A model generated the notes under the pieces. It saw only the letters and a list, made by a program, of their open reading frames with translations, did no database searches and was not told where the DNA came from. DNA of 64,000 nucleotides from Yeosuana aromativorans (lineage in GTDB: Bacteria > Bacteroidota > Bacteroidia > Flavobacteriales > Flavobacteriaceae), in assembly GCF_014646655.1 (NCBI RefSeq), contig NZ_BMNR01000004.1, positions 1 through 64,000 on the forward strand, written 5' to 3'. Below are positions 46,180 to 56,647 of this stretch, piece by piece. Each line of letters starts with the position of its first letter. Position 1 is the stretch's first letter. Position numbers and translations under genes: made by a program.

Positions 46180-48501
46180 ATGAAACACCTTTTTTTTATT
46201 TGTTTTTTTACGGTTAGTTTATTGTCATTTGGGCAAAATGTACAAGTTGATAGCCAAACCTATACACCACAACAACTCATTGAAGATATTTTAATTAACA
46301 GCAATTGCATTACCAAAGTCACTGTAACCAATGTTGTTGGTGGTGATTTTGGTGGCTCCGATCAGAGTTATGGCTATTTTGATGCTTCTGGAACGTCGTT
46401 CCCCTTTCAAAGCGGCATCGTGTTAAGCACTGGCCGTTTAGCACATGTTCCTGGGCCAAACAATACCTTAAGTGACGATAATGCTACCAATTGGGGTGGA
46501 GATACTGATTTGGAAACCATTTTAAATGAAAACAATACCACAAATGCCACTATTATTGAATTTGAATTCACCGCCATTGCCTCTCAAATTAGTTTTAGAT
46601 ATTTATTTGCTTCAGAAGAATATCAGATAAACAATTCCAATACCTGTCAATATTCAGACTTGTTTGGATTTTTAATACGTAACATCAACAGCAGTCAATA
46701 TACCAATATTGCTGTCATACCAAATACACAAACACCTGTTAAAGTTACAACTGTTCACCCCAATATTCCGGGAGGATGCGCTGCACAAAATGAAACGTAT
46801 TTTGGCAGTTGGAACAATGCGTCAGCTCCCATAAACTTTAATGGACAGACAGCCATTTTAACCGCCACCGCAAACACAGTGCCCAATGAAACCTATCATG
46901 TAAAACTCGTGATTGGTGATGAAGCAAATTATCGGTATGACTCAGCCGTGTTTTTGGAAGCAGGCAGTTTTCAATTAAGTACAGATTTAGGTCCGGATAG
47001 GTTAATTGCAACCAATAATCCTCTTTGCGAAAATGAAACCTTACTTCTTGACGCCTCTCAAGCAGGCAATAATACCTACAAATGGTTTAAGGATGGCAAT
47101 GAAATTTTGGGCGAGACAAATGACACTTACATGGTTACAACACCTGGCACATACAGTGTTGAAGTGACTTTGAATAACAGTTGTATAGCCAATGGAAATG
47201 TGACCGTGGAATATGCTGAAAAACTTCATACAACTCAAAACTACTTGAACCTTTGTGATAATGATAATGATGGGATAACCTTCTTTGATTTACATTTAGC
47301 TGATCCATTTTTTACGCTTAATGGTTATCCTGAGTTACCTGTTATTGATTTTTATTTGACCGAAAATGATGCTATTCAAAATATAAATCCAATCCCAAAC
47401 CCCAATAGCTTTATTAACACAATACCAATGCAGGTTGTATTTGCTAGACTTGAAAATCAATATGGCTGTTTTGCTGTTGAACCATTAACACTTGAAGCAA
47501 ACTACACGAGTTCAAATGTTAAGTCTTTTGAAGCTTGTGATGATGACGGTGATGGGTTTACAACCTTTAATTTAAACGAATTAAGAAATCTGATTAAAAC
47601 TGAAGTTTCTCAAGGTGCAGAAATCACGTTTTATAATACCTATGATGATGCGGCCAATCATATTAATCAATTAAGTGATTCCTATATAAATACAACAGCA
47701 TTTTCGCAAGAAATTTACGTTAAAGCACAAGTAATCTTTTGCGAACTATTTACAACTATAAATTTAATTGTAAATAATTCATCCCAACTTTTGCCCGATG
47801 AAATGGTACCCTATTGTTTGAATAGTTATCCACAAACCATCAGCATAGATTCTGGTTTACTAAATGGTTCTGGCAACAACCCAACTTATGAATGGTTTTA
47901 CAACAACCAAATGATTACTGCAAACACAACTAGTATTGATGTCAATGAAACTGGCACTTATACCGTAGTGGTTTCATTTTCAAATGGATGTTCTTCAAGT
48001 AGAGACATCTCCGTTATTCCTTCCAACATCGCTACAATAGAAAAAATAGACATCCAACAAGCAACTGAAAACAATACGGTTACAGTTTCTGCTTCTGGTG
48101 AAGGTAATTATCAATATGCGCTTGATGTTCCCATATTTCATAACAGCAATACCTTTTCAAATGTAAAACCAGGATTTCATACGGTTTATGTGATGGATAC
48201 TAATGGCTGCGGAACCCTTGAAAAAGAAATATCAGTCTTGGGTTTTCCAAAGTTCTTTACGCCAAATAATGACGGAACAAACGACACCTGGAAACCTTAT
48301 GGTGTGAATGCGCAGTTCAATTCAGATATTGACATTAAAATATTTGATCGCTATGGCAAGTTCGTCAAACAAATCAATCCTATTGAACCTGGTTGGAACG
48401 GTACGCTTCATGGCAATTTGATGCCAAGTGATGACTATTGGTATGTTGTCCTGTTAGCTGATGGCACAGAATATAGAGGCCATTTTGCATTAAAACGTTG
48501 A
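46180..48501 (+). CDS. T9SS type B surface protein with choice-of-anchor L domain
   Basis: A 773-residue exported protein and a shorter relative of the preceding giant. The signal peptide is MKHLFFICFFTVSLLSFGQ. A choice-of-anchor L domain (about 20-270, SFPFQSGIVLSTGRLAHVPG, FLFASEEYQINNSNTCQYSD) is followed by an Ig-like unit, two Cys-Asp modules (LNLCDNDNDGITFFDLHLAD and FEACDDDGDGFTTFNLNELR), another Ig/PKD-like unit and the type B sorting domain starting GFPKFFTPNNDGTNDTW. Exported by the type IX system. Probably arose by duplication with loss or gain of modules relative to its neighbour. Confidence 0.86.
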   Translation: MKHLFFICFFTVSLLSFGQNVQVDSQTYTPQQLIEDILINSNCITKVTVTNVVGGDFGGSDQSYGYFDASGTSFPFQSGIVLSTGRLAHVPGPNNTLSDDNATNWGGDTDLETILNENNTTNATIIEFEFTAIASQISFRYLFASEEYQINNSNTCQYSDLFGFLIRNINSSQYTNIAVIPNTQTPVKVTTVHPNIPGGCAAQNETYFGSWNNASAPINFNGQTAILTATANTVPNETYHVKLVIGDEANYRYDSAVFLEAGSFQLSTDLGPDRLIATNNPLCENETLLLDASQAGNNTYKWFKDGNEILGETNDTYMVTTPGTYSVEVTLNNSCIANGNVTVEYAEKLHTTQNYLNLCDNDNDGITFFDLHLADPFFTLNGYPELPVIDFYLTENDAIQNINPIPNPNSFINTIPMQVVFARLENQYGCFAVEPLTLEANYTSSNVKSFEACDDDGDGFTTFNLNELRNLIKTEVSQGAEITFYNTYDDAANHINQLSDSYINTTAFSQEIYVKAQVIFCELFTTINLIVNNSSQLLPDEMVPYCLNSYPQTISIDSGLLNGSGNNPTYEWFYNNQMITANTTSIDVNETGTYTVVVSFSNGCSSSRDISVIPSNIATIEKIDIQQATENNTVTVSASGEGNYQYALDVPIFHNSNTFSNVKPGFHTVYVMDTNGCGTLEKEISVLGFPKFFTPNNDGTNDTWKPYGVNAQFNSDIDIKIFDRYGKFVKQINPIEPGWNGTLHGNLMPSDDYWYVVLLADGTEYRGHFALKR

Positions 48502-48652
48502 TCTACCTCATCAGATAAATGATAATAATACTCATTTTGACGAAAAACAGACCTTTCCGTTATATTAAAAATAAAATGAATTGGTTTATGATTTATCTTA
48601 GCATTGGTTAAAAATCACCCTGAATTATCAATTATATAATTTAAAATTTCGC

Positions 48653-51600
48653 ATGAACAATAATAGCAATTTTAAGAGGTTCTTTCTTTTCATCCTGTTT
48701 ATTGTTATTCATCATGCTGTATTTTCCCAATTAAGCAAAACCCATTATATTCCCCCATTAACAAGTGCCGAATTTGGCAATGCCAACCCTGAGGAACAAT
48801 ATATTTATATATCAACCCCTAGTTTGGCAAATATAAACTACACCATCATACCTGTAGGACAGCCAACTTCAAGTAAGATAACAGGTACTGTTTCAAATGC
48901 TAATCCTCAAGAAATTTATTTAGGCACTGGCTACGGACAATTGTTTATACCATCAACCATAACAAGCACAGTGGTTAATGATAGAGGTTTCATCATTGAA
49001 GCTGAAGCTCCTATTTATGTATCGGTACGAATGAATGCAGGTAATGGTGCTCAAGCGGGCGCCCTTGTCAGCAAAGGATTGGCAGCATTAGGTAACACTT
49101 TTAGGGTTGGTTGTTACACGAATGAAAACCCTCAAAGCAATTATTTGAATTTTGTATCTGTTATGGCAACAGAAGATAATACCAACGTAACATTTAGTAA
49201 TTTACCAACCGGATTAATCATAAAAAATTATTTTGGACCAACACCAGTTAATATAACTTTAAATAAGGGAGAAAGCTATACCATAGCAACCAATAGCTTT
49301 GATAGTGCAATTAACAGAGATGGACTCATTGGAGCTTTAGTACAATCAGATAAACCGATTGTGGTTAATTGTGGTTCAGCAAATGGAAGTTTTAGCAATG
49401 GAACTGGCAGAGATTATGGCATTGACCAAATTGTTGATCTCTCAAAAGTGGGCAACGAATACATTTTTGTAAAAGGTGACGGCACTAATGATTGGGAAAA
49501 CGTCTTGATTGTAGCCCACTCAGACAATACGTCTATAAGCATCAATGGTACAACTACCTCAACTATTAATGCTGGGGAGTACTATTTAATTGAGGGTGAT
49601 AAATATAATGCAAACGGCAATATGTACGTGGCCACATCACAACCTGTTTTTGCTTATCAAGGTCTAGGAGCAACCACCAGTGAAGCCAACCAAGGCATGT
49701 TTTTTGTACCACCTTTAAGTTGTGAAACGCGTGGTAATTTGGATAATATTGCGTTTATAAACAACATTGGAAACACCACCTATTCTGGAGGTATTTCAAT
49801 AGTTACCAAAGTGGGTGCTACCGTAACCATAAACAATACACCCATCTCGAGTTTTTCAACAATAGGACCAAGTACTGTAAGTGGCAATTCAAGTTACGTG
49901 ACCTATAAAGTTCTTGGTTTAAATGGTAATGTGTCTGTTCAATGTGATGACGAATTATATTGTGCTTATTTCAACTATAATGGTGCAGCCACATCGGGAA
50001 GTTTCTACTCTGGTTTTCCAACGGCACCCGAAATAAATTTTGACACTTCCTTTGTAACCTTGGGAATTTGTATTCCAAACGTGACTTTGGAAGTGGCAAA
50101 CATGGGAAACTTTGACAGTATTGAATGGTTTTTTGATGATGGCTCTGGAGGCGGTTTTGTGTCAACAGGCTCAACAAGTATGCAATATACCCCCTCAGCA
50201 TCTGGAACTTACAAATTAATAGGAAAATTAATTTGTTCTGGGTTAACTTTAGAGTCTCTTGAGGTCCCCGTAAGTATATGTCCAGACGATATTGACAATG
50301 ACGGTATTCCTGATAATATTGATATAGATAATGATAATGATGGCATTTTAAATTGTACGGAATCCAATGGCAATCAAACCATCAATTTGTCAAATCTTAC
50401 AGGCGGTACTATTCCCGTTGGAAATTACACCTATACTGGAACGCTTTCCACTACTGGCAATGCAGCCACAACTCCTTTTTTAGGGTCTAGTGACGGAACA
50501 TTTATGAGCGAAACCCCGAGTAAAAATGGCACTATTGAAACCAGTGTAACCTATGCTTTAAATTTCAATAAAAACCTTAACTTGTTGTTTGAATATGCTA
50601 CATCATCAACGCTTGGCAATGGTGTAATGACCAATGATGAGGAATTTATAATTCGGGTTCCAAATAACAGAACTTTTACACTTTTAGACCCAGATGACCA
50701 ACTGCTTATTGACACTAATTACGATGGTGTGTATGAGACAGGCATCACCCAAATTTCAGCTTTTGAAATACGGTTTAAATTAAATGGAACAAAGTTAGCC
50801 CTTGGTGCTGGCACGTTTAGTTTTTCTGCAAATGGTGTGGACTCTTTTACCTACATTCATAAAAATGATTCAGAAAACAATAGCAACCAAGCGACCTTTA
50901 AAATTTCTGCAACCTGTGTGGCGAAAGATTCTGATAATGATGGTGTGGAAGACAGTTTAGACTTAGATAGTGATAATGATGGTATCCCTGATTATATTGA
51001 AAATCAAGGCAAATTAGTAATCTTATCAGGAATTGATGCAGATTTTAACGGACTAGATGACATCTATGATTTGTATGCAAACCCAATTGATACAGACAAC
51101 GATAATGTACCCGATTTTTATGATTTGGATAGTGACAATGATGGTATTTATGATGTGAAAGAATCTGGAAGCGGTTTACCGGATACCGATTTTAATGGTG
51201 TTATTGATAACGTAAATACTCTGGTGGGCTACAACGGTTGGGACGACAATGCCGAAACAACTCCAGACAGTAATATTATTGGTTATACGCTGAGTGATCT
51301 TGATAATGATTCAATATTTAATTATCTGGATTCTGACAGCGATGGTGATGGCTGTAGTGATGTTATTGAGGCCGGGTTTTCAGATGGAAACAATGATGGT
51401 TTCCTAGGCAATTCACCACCAATAGTTAACATACAAGGACTTGTAACAAACTCTAGTGATGGTTACACCTTGCCTAATAGTGTATATCTAATTGACGGCA
51501 CCATAACAATTACTACACAACCTGTAGATACTGAAGTTTGTAATCTATCAGACACTGTTATTTCTCTAATCAGTTCCCCAATAGATGCTATCAAATGGGA

Positions 51601-53788
51601 ATTGAGCACCGATGGAGGAATCAATTGGAATCCTATAACAGATGGTGCTTTTTATAGTGATTCATCAACCAATAATTTAACTATTCTAGCGGTAACACTA
51701 ACCTATAATAACAACAAATACAGAGCATTTTTAAATAGAACCGACAATATCTGTGGCATATATTCAGATGAAATAACGTTAACCGTTAATGATTTGCCAG
51801 TAGCTAACACCCCTAGTATCTATTCACAATGTGATGATGCATCCAATGATGGTCAAGCGTTTTTTAATCTTACTTTAAATAGTATCAAAGAAGACGTTAA
51901 CCCCAACTATATTGCTGAAAACCTCACATTTTCATATTTCTTGAATCAGGCCGATGCCGAATCAGGTAATTCACCAATTCCTAATCCAGATACCTATCAG
52001 GACAGCTTAGGATTTTCTCCAGAAACAGTTTGGATACGCGTTGAAACTCCAAAAGGTTGCGCTAGCGTTGTACCACTTTCCTTGGAAGTTACACCTTCCA
52101 GTGCAGTATTAGACAACTATAATCCAAATTCCATGTACCAATGTGACGATGGTATTGATGTCAGGGATGGAATTTCAACGTTTGATTTAACGTCAATTAA
52201 AGACCATATCATAAATGTTATTTTTCCATCCATTAATGTGTCCGTCAATTTTTACGAAAATCAAACCGATGCTGAATTGGAGATTAACGAAATAGCCGAT
52301 ATTTCAAATCACCAAAACACCAATTCACCCAACTCCCAAGATATTTGGGTGCGTGTAAAAAGTGATTTGGGCAATAATTGTTTGGGCTTAAAAGAGTTTC
52401 CAAATTTATTAATAGTGGAAGCCTTGCCAGTTGCAAACCAAGTTAACATTCCAAGGCAATGTGATGACGACTTTGATGGCGCTTATCCTTTTGATGTTTC
52501 AACATTGGAAGCAACGGTTTTAGGAAGTCAATCCTCAAATGATGTGTCAATAAACTATTTTGATAGTTCTGGCAACCCCTTAACCGACTTTATTGGAAAC
52601 CCAGTTACCAGTCCCCTGCCCAACACGCTATTAATGGATAGCCAAACCATGACAATCAGACTTAACAATAACACACCTAATGCTTGCTATGATGAAACCA
52701 CTTTGGAATTTATTGTAGATACCCAACCTGTTGCCAATGCAGTGCCAGAGCAAATTGTATGTGATGGTGACGCTGGTGATATTGACAATGATGGCCTATA
52801 CCCTTTTGATACTTCCTCCTTTGCAAATATTATTTTACAAGGACAAACAGGTATGGACATTTATTATGATTATATAGATGAAAATGGTATGGCAATCACA
52901 CATAGCCAGTCATTACCAAATCCATTGATTTCTGGAAATCAAATCATCAAAGTAGAAGTAGTGAACCCTATAAACCTATCATGCACCGCATCAACAACCA
53001 TTGAATTGATTGTAAACCCACTTCCTGAGTTCTCAATTGACACACCACAGATTGTGTGTTCATCAGACCCTAGTTTTACGGTTGTTCTGGATCCTTTAGA
53101 AGACAACCCTTCGGAAGTATTTCATTACCAGTGGACTTACCAAGATGGAACCATTCTTTCTAACGCTTCAACTTTAACAGTGTCCACTCCAGGAACGTAT
53201 TCTGTAACGCTTACAAAAACCGATGGAACAGGGTGTTCCAGAACAAGAGATGTATTTGTGAATGCTTCAGAACTGGCTACAATAACTCAAAACGATATTA
53301 CCATTGTTGATATTTCAAATGACAATAGCCTAACAATTGATAATTCAAACCTTGGACAAGGAGACTATGAGTTTGCCTTAGAAGATGCCACTTCAACGTT
53401 GCAGGACGAGCCCTTTTTTAACTATCAGGACGATTTGGTTTTTAACCATTTAAAAGGTGGTCTTTACAAACTCTATGTAAGGGACAAAAAAGGCTGTGGC
53501 ACATCTGTTCTCGAAATCTCGATCATTGGATATCCCAAGTTCTTTACACCAAACGGTGATGGGGCAAATGATTACTGGCAGATCCAAGGTATTAATGCGC
53601 AGTTTCAACCCAATAGCACTATTTATATATTTGACCGATACGGAAAATTGTTAAAACAATTAAATCCCTTAAGTAACGGATGGGACGGCACGTTTAATGG
53701 ACATTTATTATCAAATGACGACTATTGGTTCAAGGTTATTCTTCAAGACGGCAGGCAGTTTATGGGACATTTTACTCTAAAACGCTAA
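48653..53788 (+). CDS. Giant T9SS type B surface protein with IgGFc-binding-like head and type 3 repeats
   Basis: A 1711-residue exported protein. The signal peptide ends near residue 26. The N-terminal part (about 30-470) resembles the IgGFc-binding N-terminal domain, with YISTPSLANINYTIIPVG and SKVGNEYIFVKGDGTNDWEN. Asp-rich thrombospondin type 3-like repeats follow (DDIDNDGIPDNIDIDNDNDG, DSDNDGVEDSLDLDSDNDG and two more), then four Cys-Asp modules such as PRQCDDDFDGAYPFDVSTLE, and the type B sorting domain GYPKFFTPNGDGANDYW to HFTLKR. Probably a calcium-stiffened surface rod. Function is not known. Confidence 0.86.
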   Translation: MNNNSNFKRFFLFILFIVIHHAVFSQLSKTHYIPPLTSAEFGNANPEEQYIYISTPSLANINYTIIPVGQPTSSKITGTVSNANPQEIYLGTGYGQLFIPSTITSTVVNDRGFIIEAEAPIYVSVRMNAGNGAQAGALVSKGLAALGNTFRVGCYTNENPQSNYLNFVSVMATEDNTNVTFSNLPTGLIIKNYFGPTPVNITLNKGESYTIATNSFDSAINRDGLIGALVQSDKPIVVNCGSANGSFSNGTGRDYGIDQIVDLSKVGNEYIFVKGDGTNDWENVLIVAHSDNTSISINGTTTSTINAGEYYLIEGDKYNANGNMYVATSQPVFAYQGLGATTSEANQGMFFVPPLSCETRGNLDNIAFINNIGNTTYSGGISIVTKVGATVTINNTPISSFSTIGPSTVSGNSSYVTYKVLGLNGNVSVQCDDELYCAYFNYNGAATSGSFYSGFPTAPEINFDTSFVTLGICIPNVTLEVANMGNFDSIEWFFDDGSGGGFVSTGSTSMQYTPSASGTYKLIGKLICSGLTLESLEVPVSICPDDIDNDGIPDNIDIDNDNDGILNCTESNGNQTINLSNLTGGTIPVGNYTYTGTLSTTGNAATTPFLGSSDGTFMSETPSKNGTIETSVTYALNFNKNLNLLFEYATSSTLGNGVMTNDEEFIIRVPNNRTFTLLDPDDQLLIDTNYDGVYETGITQISAFEIRFKLNGTKLALGAGTFSFSANGVDSFTYIHKNDSENNSNQATFKISATCVAKDSDNDGVEDSLDLDSDNDGIPDYIENQGKLVILSGIDADFNGLDDIYDLYANPIDTDNDNVPDFYDLDSDNDGIYDVKESGSGLPDTDFNGVIDNVNTLVGYNGWDDNAETTPDSNIIGYTLSDLDNDSIFNYLDSDSDGDGCSDVIEAGFSDGNNDGFLGNSPPIVNIQGLVTNSSDGYTLPNSVYLIDGTITITTQPVDTEVCNLSDTVISLISSPIDAIKWELSTDGGINWNPITDGAFYSDSSTNNLTILAVTLTYNNNKYRAFLNRTDNICGIYSDEITLTVNDLPVANTPSIYSQCDDASNDGQAFFNLTLNSIKEDVNPNYIAENLTFSYFLNQADAESGNSPIPNPDTYQDSLGFSPETVWIRVETPKGCASVVPLSLEVTPSSAVLDNYNPNSMYQCDDGIDVRDGISTFDLTSIKDHIINVIFPSINVSVNFYENQTDAELEINEIADISNHQNTNSPNSQDIWVRVKSDLGNNCLGLKEFPNLLIVEALPVANQVNIPRQCDDDFDGAYPFDVSTLEATVLGSQSSNDVSINYFDSSGNPLTDFIGNPVTSPLPNTLLMDSQTMTIRLNNNTPNACYDETTLEFIVDTQPVANAVPEQIVCDGDAGDIDNDGLYPFDTSSFANIILQGQTGMDIYYDYIDENGMAITHSQSLPNPLISGNQIIKVEVVNPINLSCTASTTIELIVNPLPEFSIDTPQIVCSSDPSFTVVLDPLEDNPSEVFHYQWTYQDGTILSNASTLTVSTPGTYSVTLTKTDGTGCSRTRDVFVNASELATITQNDITIVDISNDNSLTIDNSNLGQGDYEFALEDATSTLQDEPFFNYQDDLVFNHLKGGLYKLYVRDKKGCGTSVLEISIIGYPKFFTPNGDGANDYWQIQGINAQFQPNSTIYIFDRYGKLLKQLNPLSNGWDGTFNGHLLSNDDYWFKVILQDGRQFMGHFTLKR

Positions 53789-53803
53789 GACGGTATTTTT
53801 CCG

Positions 53804-53811
53804 TAATTTTG
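53804..53811 (+). promoter_or_regulatory. Promoter -7 element of uvrB
   Basis: TAATTTTG, an exact match. Transcription would start near 53818, at or next to the uvrB ATG (53816), so the mRNA is likely leaderless. Confidence 0.6.
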
Positions 53812-53815
53812 CAAG

Positions 53816-55819
53816 ATGCAATTTAAAGTTAAATCAGATTTTAGTCCAACAGGAGATCAGCCACAAGCTATTTCCCAACTTGTCAATGGCATAAATGCCA
53901 ATGAAAAATACCAAACTTTGTTGGGTGTAACGGGTTCTGGTAAAACATTTACCGTGGCTAATGTCATCCAAGAGGTTCAAAAACCAACCTTGGTTTTAGC
54001 GCATAACAAAACCTTGGCAGCACAGCTGTATTCTGAATTCAAACAGTTTTTTCCTGATAACGCTGTTGAGTATTTTGTATCGTATTATGATTATTATCAA
54101 CCCGAAGCTTACATTCCTGTTACAGGTGTTTACATAGAAAAAGATTTATCCATTAATGAGGAAATAGAAAAAATGCGGTTGAGTACGACCTCTTCCCTAC
54201 TTTCTGGTCGTCGTGATGTGCTTGTTGTGGCATCGGTTTCATGCTTGTATGGTATAGGAAATCCCGTTGAGTTTCAAAAAAATGTCATTTCTTTGGAACG
54301 CGACCAAGTTATTTCACGGACTAAATTATTGCATCGATTGGTGCAAAGTTTATATTCCAGAACGGAAGGTGAATTTAATCATGGAAATTTCAGAATAAAA
54401 GGTGATACCGTGGACATTTTTCCAAGTTATGCTGATGATGCCTTTAGAATCCATTTTTTTGGTGATGAGATTGAGGATATTGAATCGTTTAATATTCAAA
54501 CCAATCAAATCATTGAAAAATATGACAGGCTCAATATTTATCCAGCCAACATGTTTGTAACCTCACCTGATGTATTACAAAATGCCATTAAAGACATTCA
54601 GGATGATTTAGTTAAACAACATGATTATTTTAAGGAAATAGGCAAGCATCTGGAAGCTAAACGATTGAAAGAACGTACTGAATTTGATTTGGAAATGATA
54701 CGTGAATTGGGCTATTGTTCGGGTATTGAAAACTATTCACGCTATTTAGATGGCAGACAACCAGGTTCTCGCCCATTCTGCTTGTTGGATTATTTCCCTG
54801 ATGATTTTTTAATGGTGATTGATGAAAGCCACGTTACCATCTCGCAAGTTCATGCTATGTATGGTGGCGACAGAAGTCGTAAGGAAAATTTAGTGGAATA
54901 TGGTTTTAGATTGCCGGCAGCAATGGATAACCGTCCTTTGAAATTTGAAGAATTTGAAGCATTACAAAACCAAGTGATTTATGTAAGTGCCACTCCTGCT
55001 GATTATGAACTTCAAAAAACCGATGGCGTTTATGTAGAACAAGTGATTAGGCCAACAGGTTTATTGGATCCAGAAATAGAGGTTCGTCCAAGCTTGAATC
55101 AAATAGATGATCTAATTGAGGAAATACAGCTTCGAGTAGAAAAAGATGAGCGCACCTTGGTCACAACCCTGACTAAAAGGATGGCCGAAGAATTGACCAA
55201 GTATCTTGAGCGAATACAAATTAGATGCCGATACATCCACAGTGATGTGGACACTTTAGAACGTGTTGAGATTATGCAGGATTTAAGAAAAGGCTTGTTT
55301 GATGTTTTGGTTGGTGTCAACTTATTGCGAGAAGGCTTGGATTTACCCGAAGTATCCTTGGTGGCTATTTTAGATGCCGATAAAGAAGGGTTTTTACGAT
55401 CGGCAAGGTCATTGACCCAAACCGTGGGTAGAGCAGCCAGAAACTTGAATGGTAAAGCCATTATGTATGCTGATAAAATCACCAACAGCATGCAAAAAAC
55501 CATTGATGAAACCAATTATCGCAGGGATAAACAAATAGCATACAACACCAAACATAACATAACACCTAAAGCTTTGAATAAAAGTTTGGATAATGCCTTA
55601 TCAAAAAATTCCGTAAGCACTTATAGTTATGAATTGCAAGCTGCAAAAGCCGCCGAACCAGAAAGTGAGTATTTGAGCAAACCTCAATTGGAAAAGAAAA
55701 TCAGAGAAACCAGAAAGCTCATGGAGGAAGCCGCCAAAGCCTTGGACTTTATTGTGGCAGCAAAACTACGTGATGAGATAAAGAGCTATCAAAATAAACT
55801 TGAAAAGCTAGATGTTTAA
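53816..55819 (+). CDS. uvrB: Excinuclease ABC subunit B
   Basis: The damage-verifying helicase of nucleotide excision repair, acting with UvrA and UvrC. The protein has 667 residues. Walker A is GVTGSGKTFTVANVI, the beta-hairpin region is VSYYDYYQPEAYIP, the DEAD-like motif is VIDESHVT, motif VI is QTVGRAARN, and the C-terminal UVR domain is KLMEEAAKALDFIVAAKLRD. A hairpin overlapping the stop codon follows. No truncation. Confidence 0.97.
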   Translation: MQFKVKSDFSPTGDQPQAISQLVNGINANEKYQTLLGVTGSGKTFTVANVIQEVQKPTLVLAHNKTLAAQLYSEFKQFFPDNAVEYFVSYYDYYQPEAYIPVTGVYIEKDLSINEEIEKMRLSTTSSLLSGRRDVLVVASVSCLYGIGNPVEFQKNVISLERDQVISRTKLLHRLVQSLYSRTEGEFNHGNFRIKGDTVDIFPSYADDAFRIHFFGDEIEDIESFNIQTNQIIEKYDRLNIYPANMFVTSPDVLQNAIKDIQDDLVKQHDYFKEIGKHLEAKRLKERTEFDLEMIRELGYCSGIENYSRYLDGRQPGSRPFCLLDYFPDDFLMVIDESHVTISQVHAMYGGDRSRKENLVEYGFRLPAAMDNRPLKFEEFEALQNQVIYVSATPADYELQKTDGVYVEQVIRPTGLLDPEIEVRPSLNQIDDLIEEIQLRVEKDERTLVTTLTKRMAEELTKYLERIQIRCRYIHSDVDTLERVEIMQDLRKGLFDVLVGVNLLREGLDLPEVSLVAILDADKEGFLRSARSLTQTVGRAARNLNGKAIMYADKITNSMQKTIDETNYRRDKQIAYNTKHNITPKALNKSLDNALSKNSVSTYSYELQAAKAAEPESEYLSKPQLEKKIRETRKLMEEAAKALDFIVAAKLRDEIKSYQNKLEKLDV

Positions 55820-55832
55820 TACATCTAGCTTT
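55804..55832 (+). terminator. Hairpin overlapping the uvrB stop codon
   Basis: AAAGCTAGATGT (55804-55815) and ACATCTAGCTTT (55821-55832) around TTAAT, which contains the TAA stop. The T-run is short, so termination may be modest. Confidence 0.6.
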
Positions 55833-55876
55833 CATTATGAACCCAACAAAAGGTTAACACTCTTAGCAGTTAATTG

Positions 55877-56287
55877 TTAGTTATATTGAGTTTTAAAAAT
55901 ATCAATCAATACATCTGGTGGTACTATTTTATTTGGAAAACTTTCCATTAAGTAGAGCACCTTGGTAATTGATTCATGGCTTAATCCCATTCTAAGGCCA
56001 AAATTATATAGTTTAATAACGCCAGATGAATTGTTTTCACCATTGTTATTTTCTATGTTCATTAACAAAACCAACCTATGGAATTGAACGATGCGCTCAC
56101 TATGGGATTTTAAATGGATATAATTAATAGGGTGTTCTATTAGATAATCAAAATCTTCTCGTGATATGTCAAGTTGTTTGGCAACTCCCAACAAGAAATT
56201 GTACTCTATATTTTTTATATCCTTATCGTACTTTGCAAAAGCGATCATTTCCGATAGAAGACTTAATTTTTCTACTCTGTTAATCAT
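55877..56287 (-). CDS. Small helical protein, TerB-like
   Basis: A 136-residue, mostly helical protein without a signal peptide. The opening NRVEKLSLLSEMIAFAKYDK and NIEYNFLLGVAKQLDISRED resemble the TerB/tellurite-resistance-like helical fold, with acidic residues where metal-binding ones lie in TerB. This likeness is by eye only. No operon partner. A TACCTTTA sequence about 30 bases upstream on the minus strand is one base off the promoter consensus. Confidence 0.6.
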   Translation of the reverse strand: MINRVEKLSLLSEMIAFAKYDKDIKNIEYNFLLGVAKQLDISREDFDYLIEHPINYIHLKSHSERIVQFHRLVLLMNIENNNGENNSSGVIKLYNFGLRMGLSHESITKVLYLMESFPNKIVPPDVLIDIFKTQYN

Positions 56288-56647
56288 CAGGGAATGAATT
56301 AAATAATTACATTATAAAGGTACAACACAAGGCTACTTTTATAATCGTTGATATCTTGTAACTTATCGAAAACACTGGGTTAATTCATCGATAATTTTAT
56401 TTATTTCATCACATATTTTTATTTCAAGCTTTAAAAAAGCACACCAAAATGGCATTTTCAAATTAATCAATAAAAATTACAAATAACTGTATATCAGTAT
56501 TTTAAATTTAAAACACTAAATAATTCATGCTTTAAAAAGCCAAAAAATTGCCACTAGTTTTATAAAAATCACAAAAACGCTAGAAATCGCTAAGTAAACA
56601 CCTAATTTTGCAAAAAACCATGTCATTAATTAGGATAAATTATAAAT
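56288..56647. other. Intergenic region between TerB-like and esterase genes
   Basis: A 360-base, very A+T-rich divergent spacer. It contains the promoter at 56603-56610 and several near-repeats of ATAATTTTATTT and TTATTT words, but no ORF with coding character and no clear hairpin with a T-run. Confidence 0.5.
56603..56610 (+). promoter_or_regulatory. Promoter -7 element of the esterase gene
   Basis: TAATTTTG, an exact match 37 bases before ATG 56648. Confidence 0.55.

Noticed and set aside
48653-53788. Asp-codon-rich stretches as simple-sequence DNA
   Set aside because: They translate into orderly thrombospondin type 3-like repeats and the nucleotide sequence is not a strict microsatellite.
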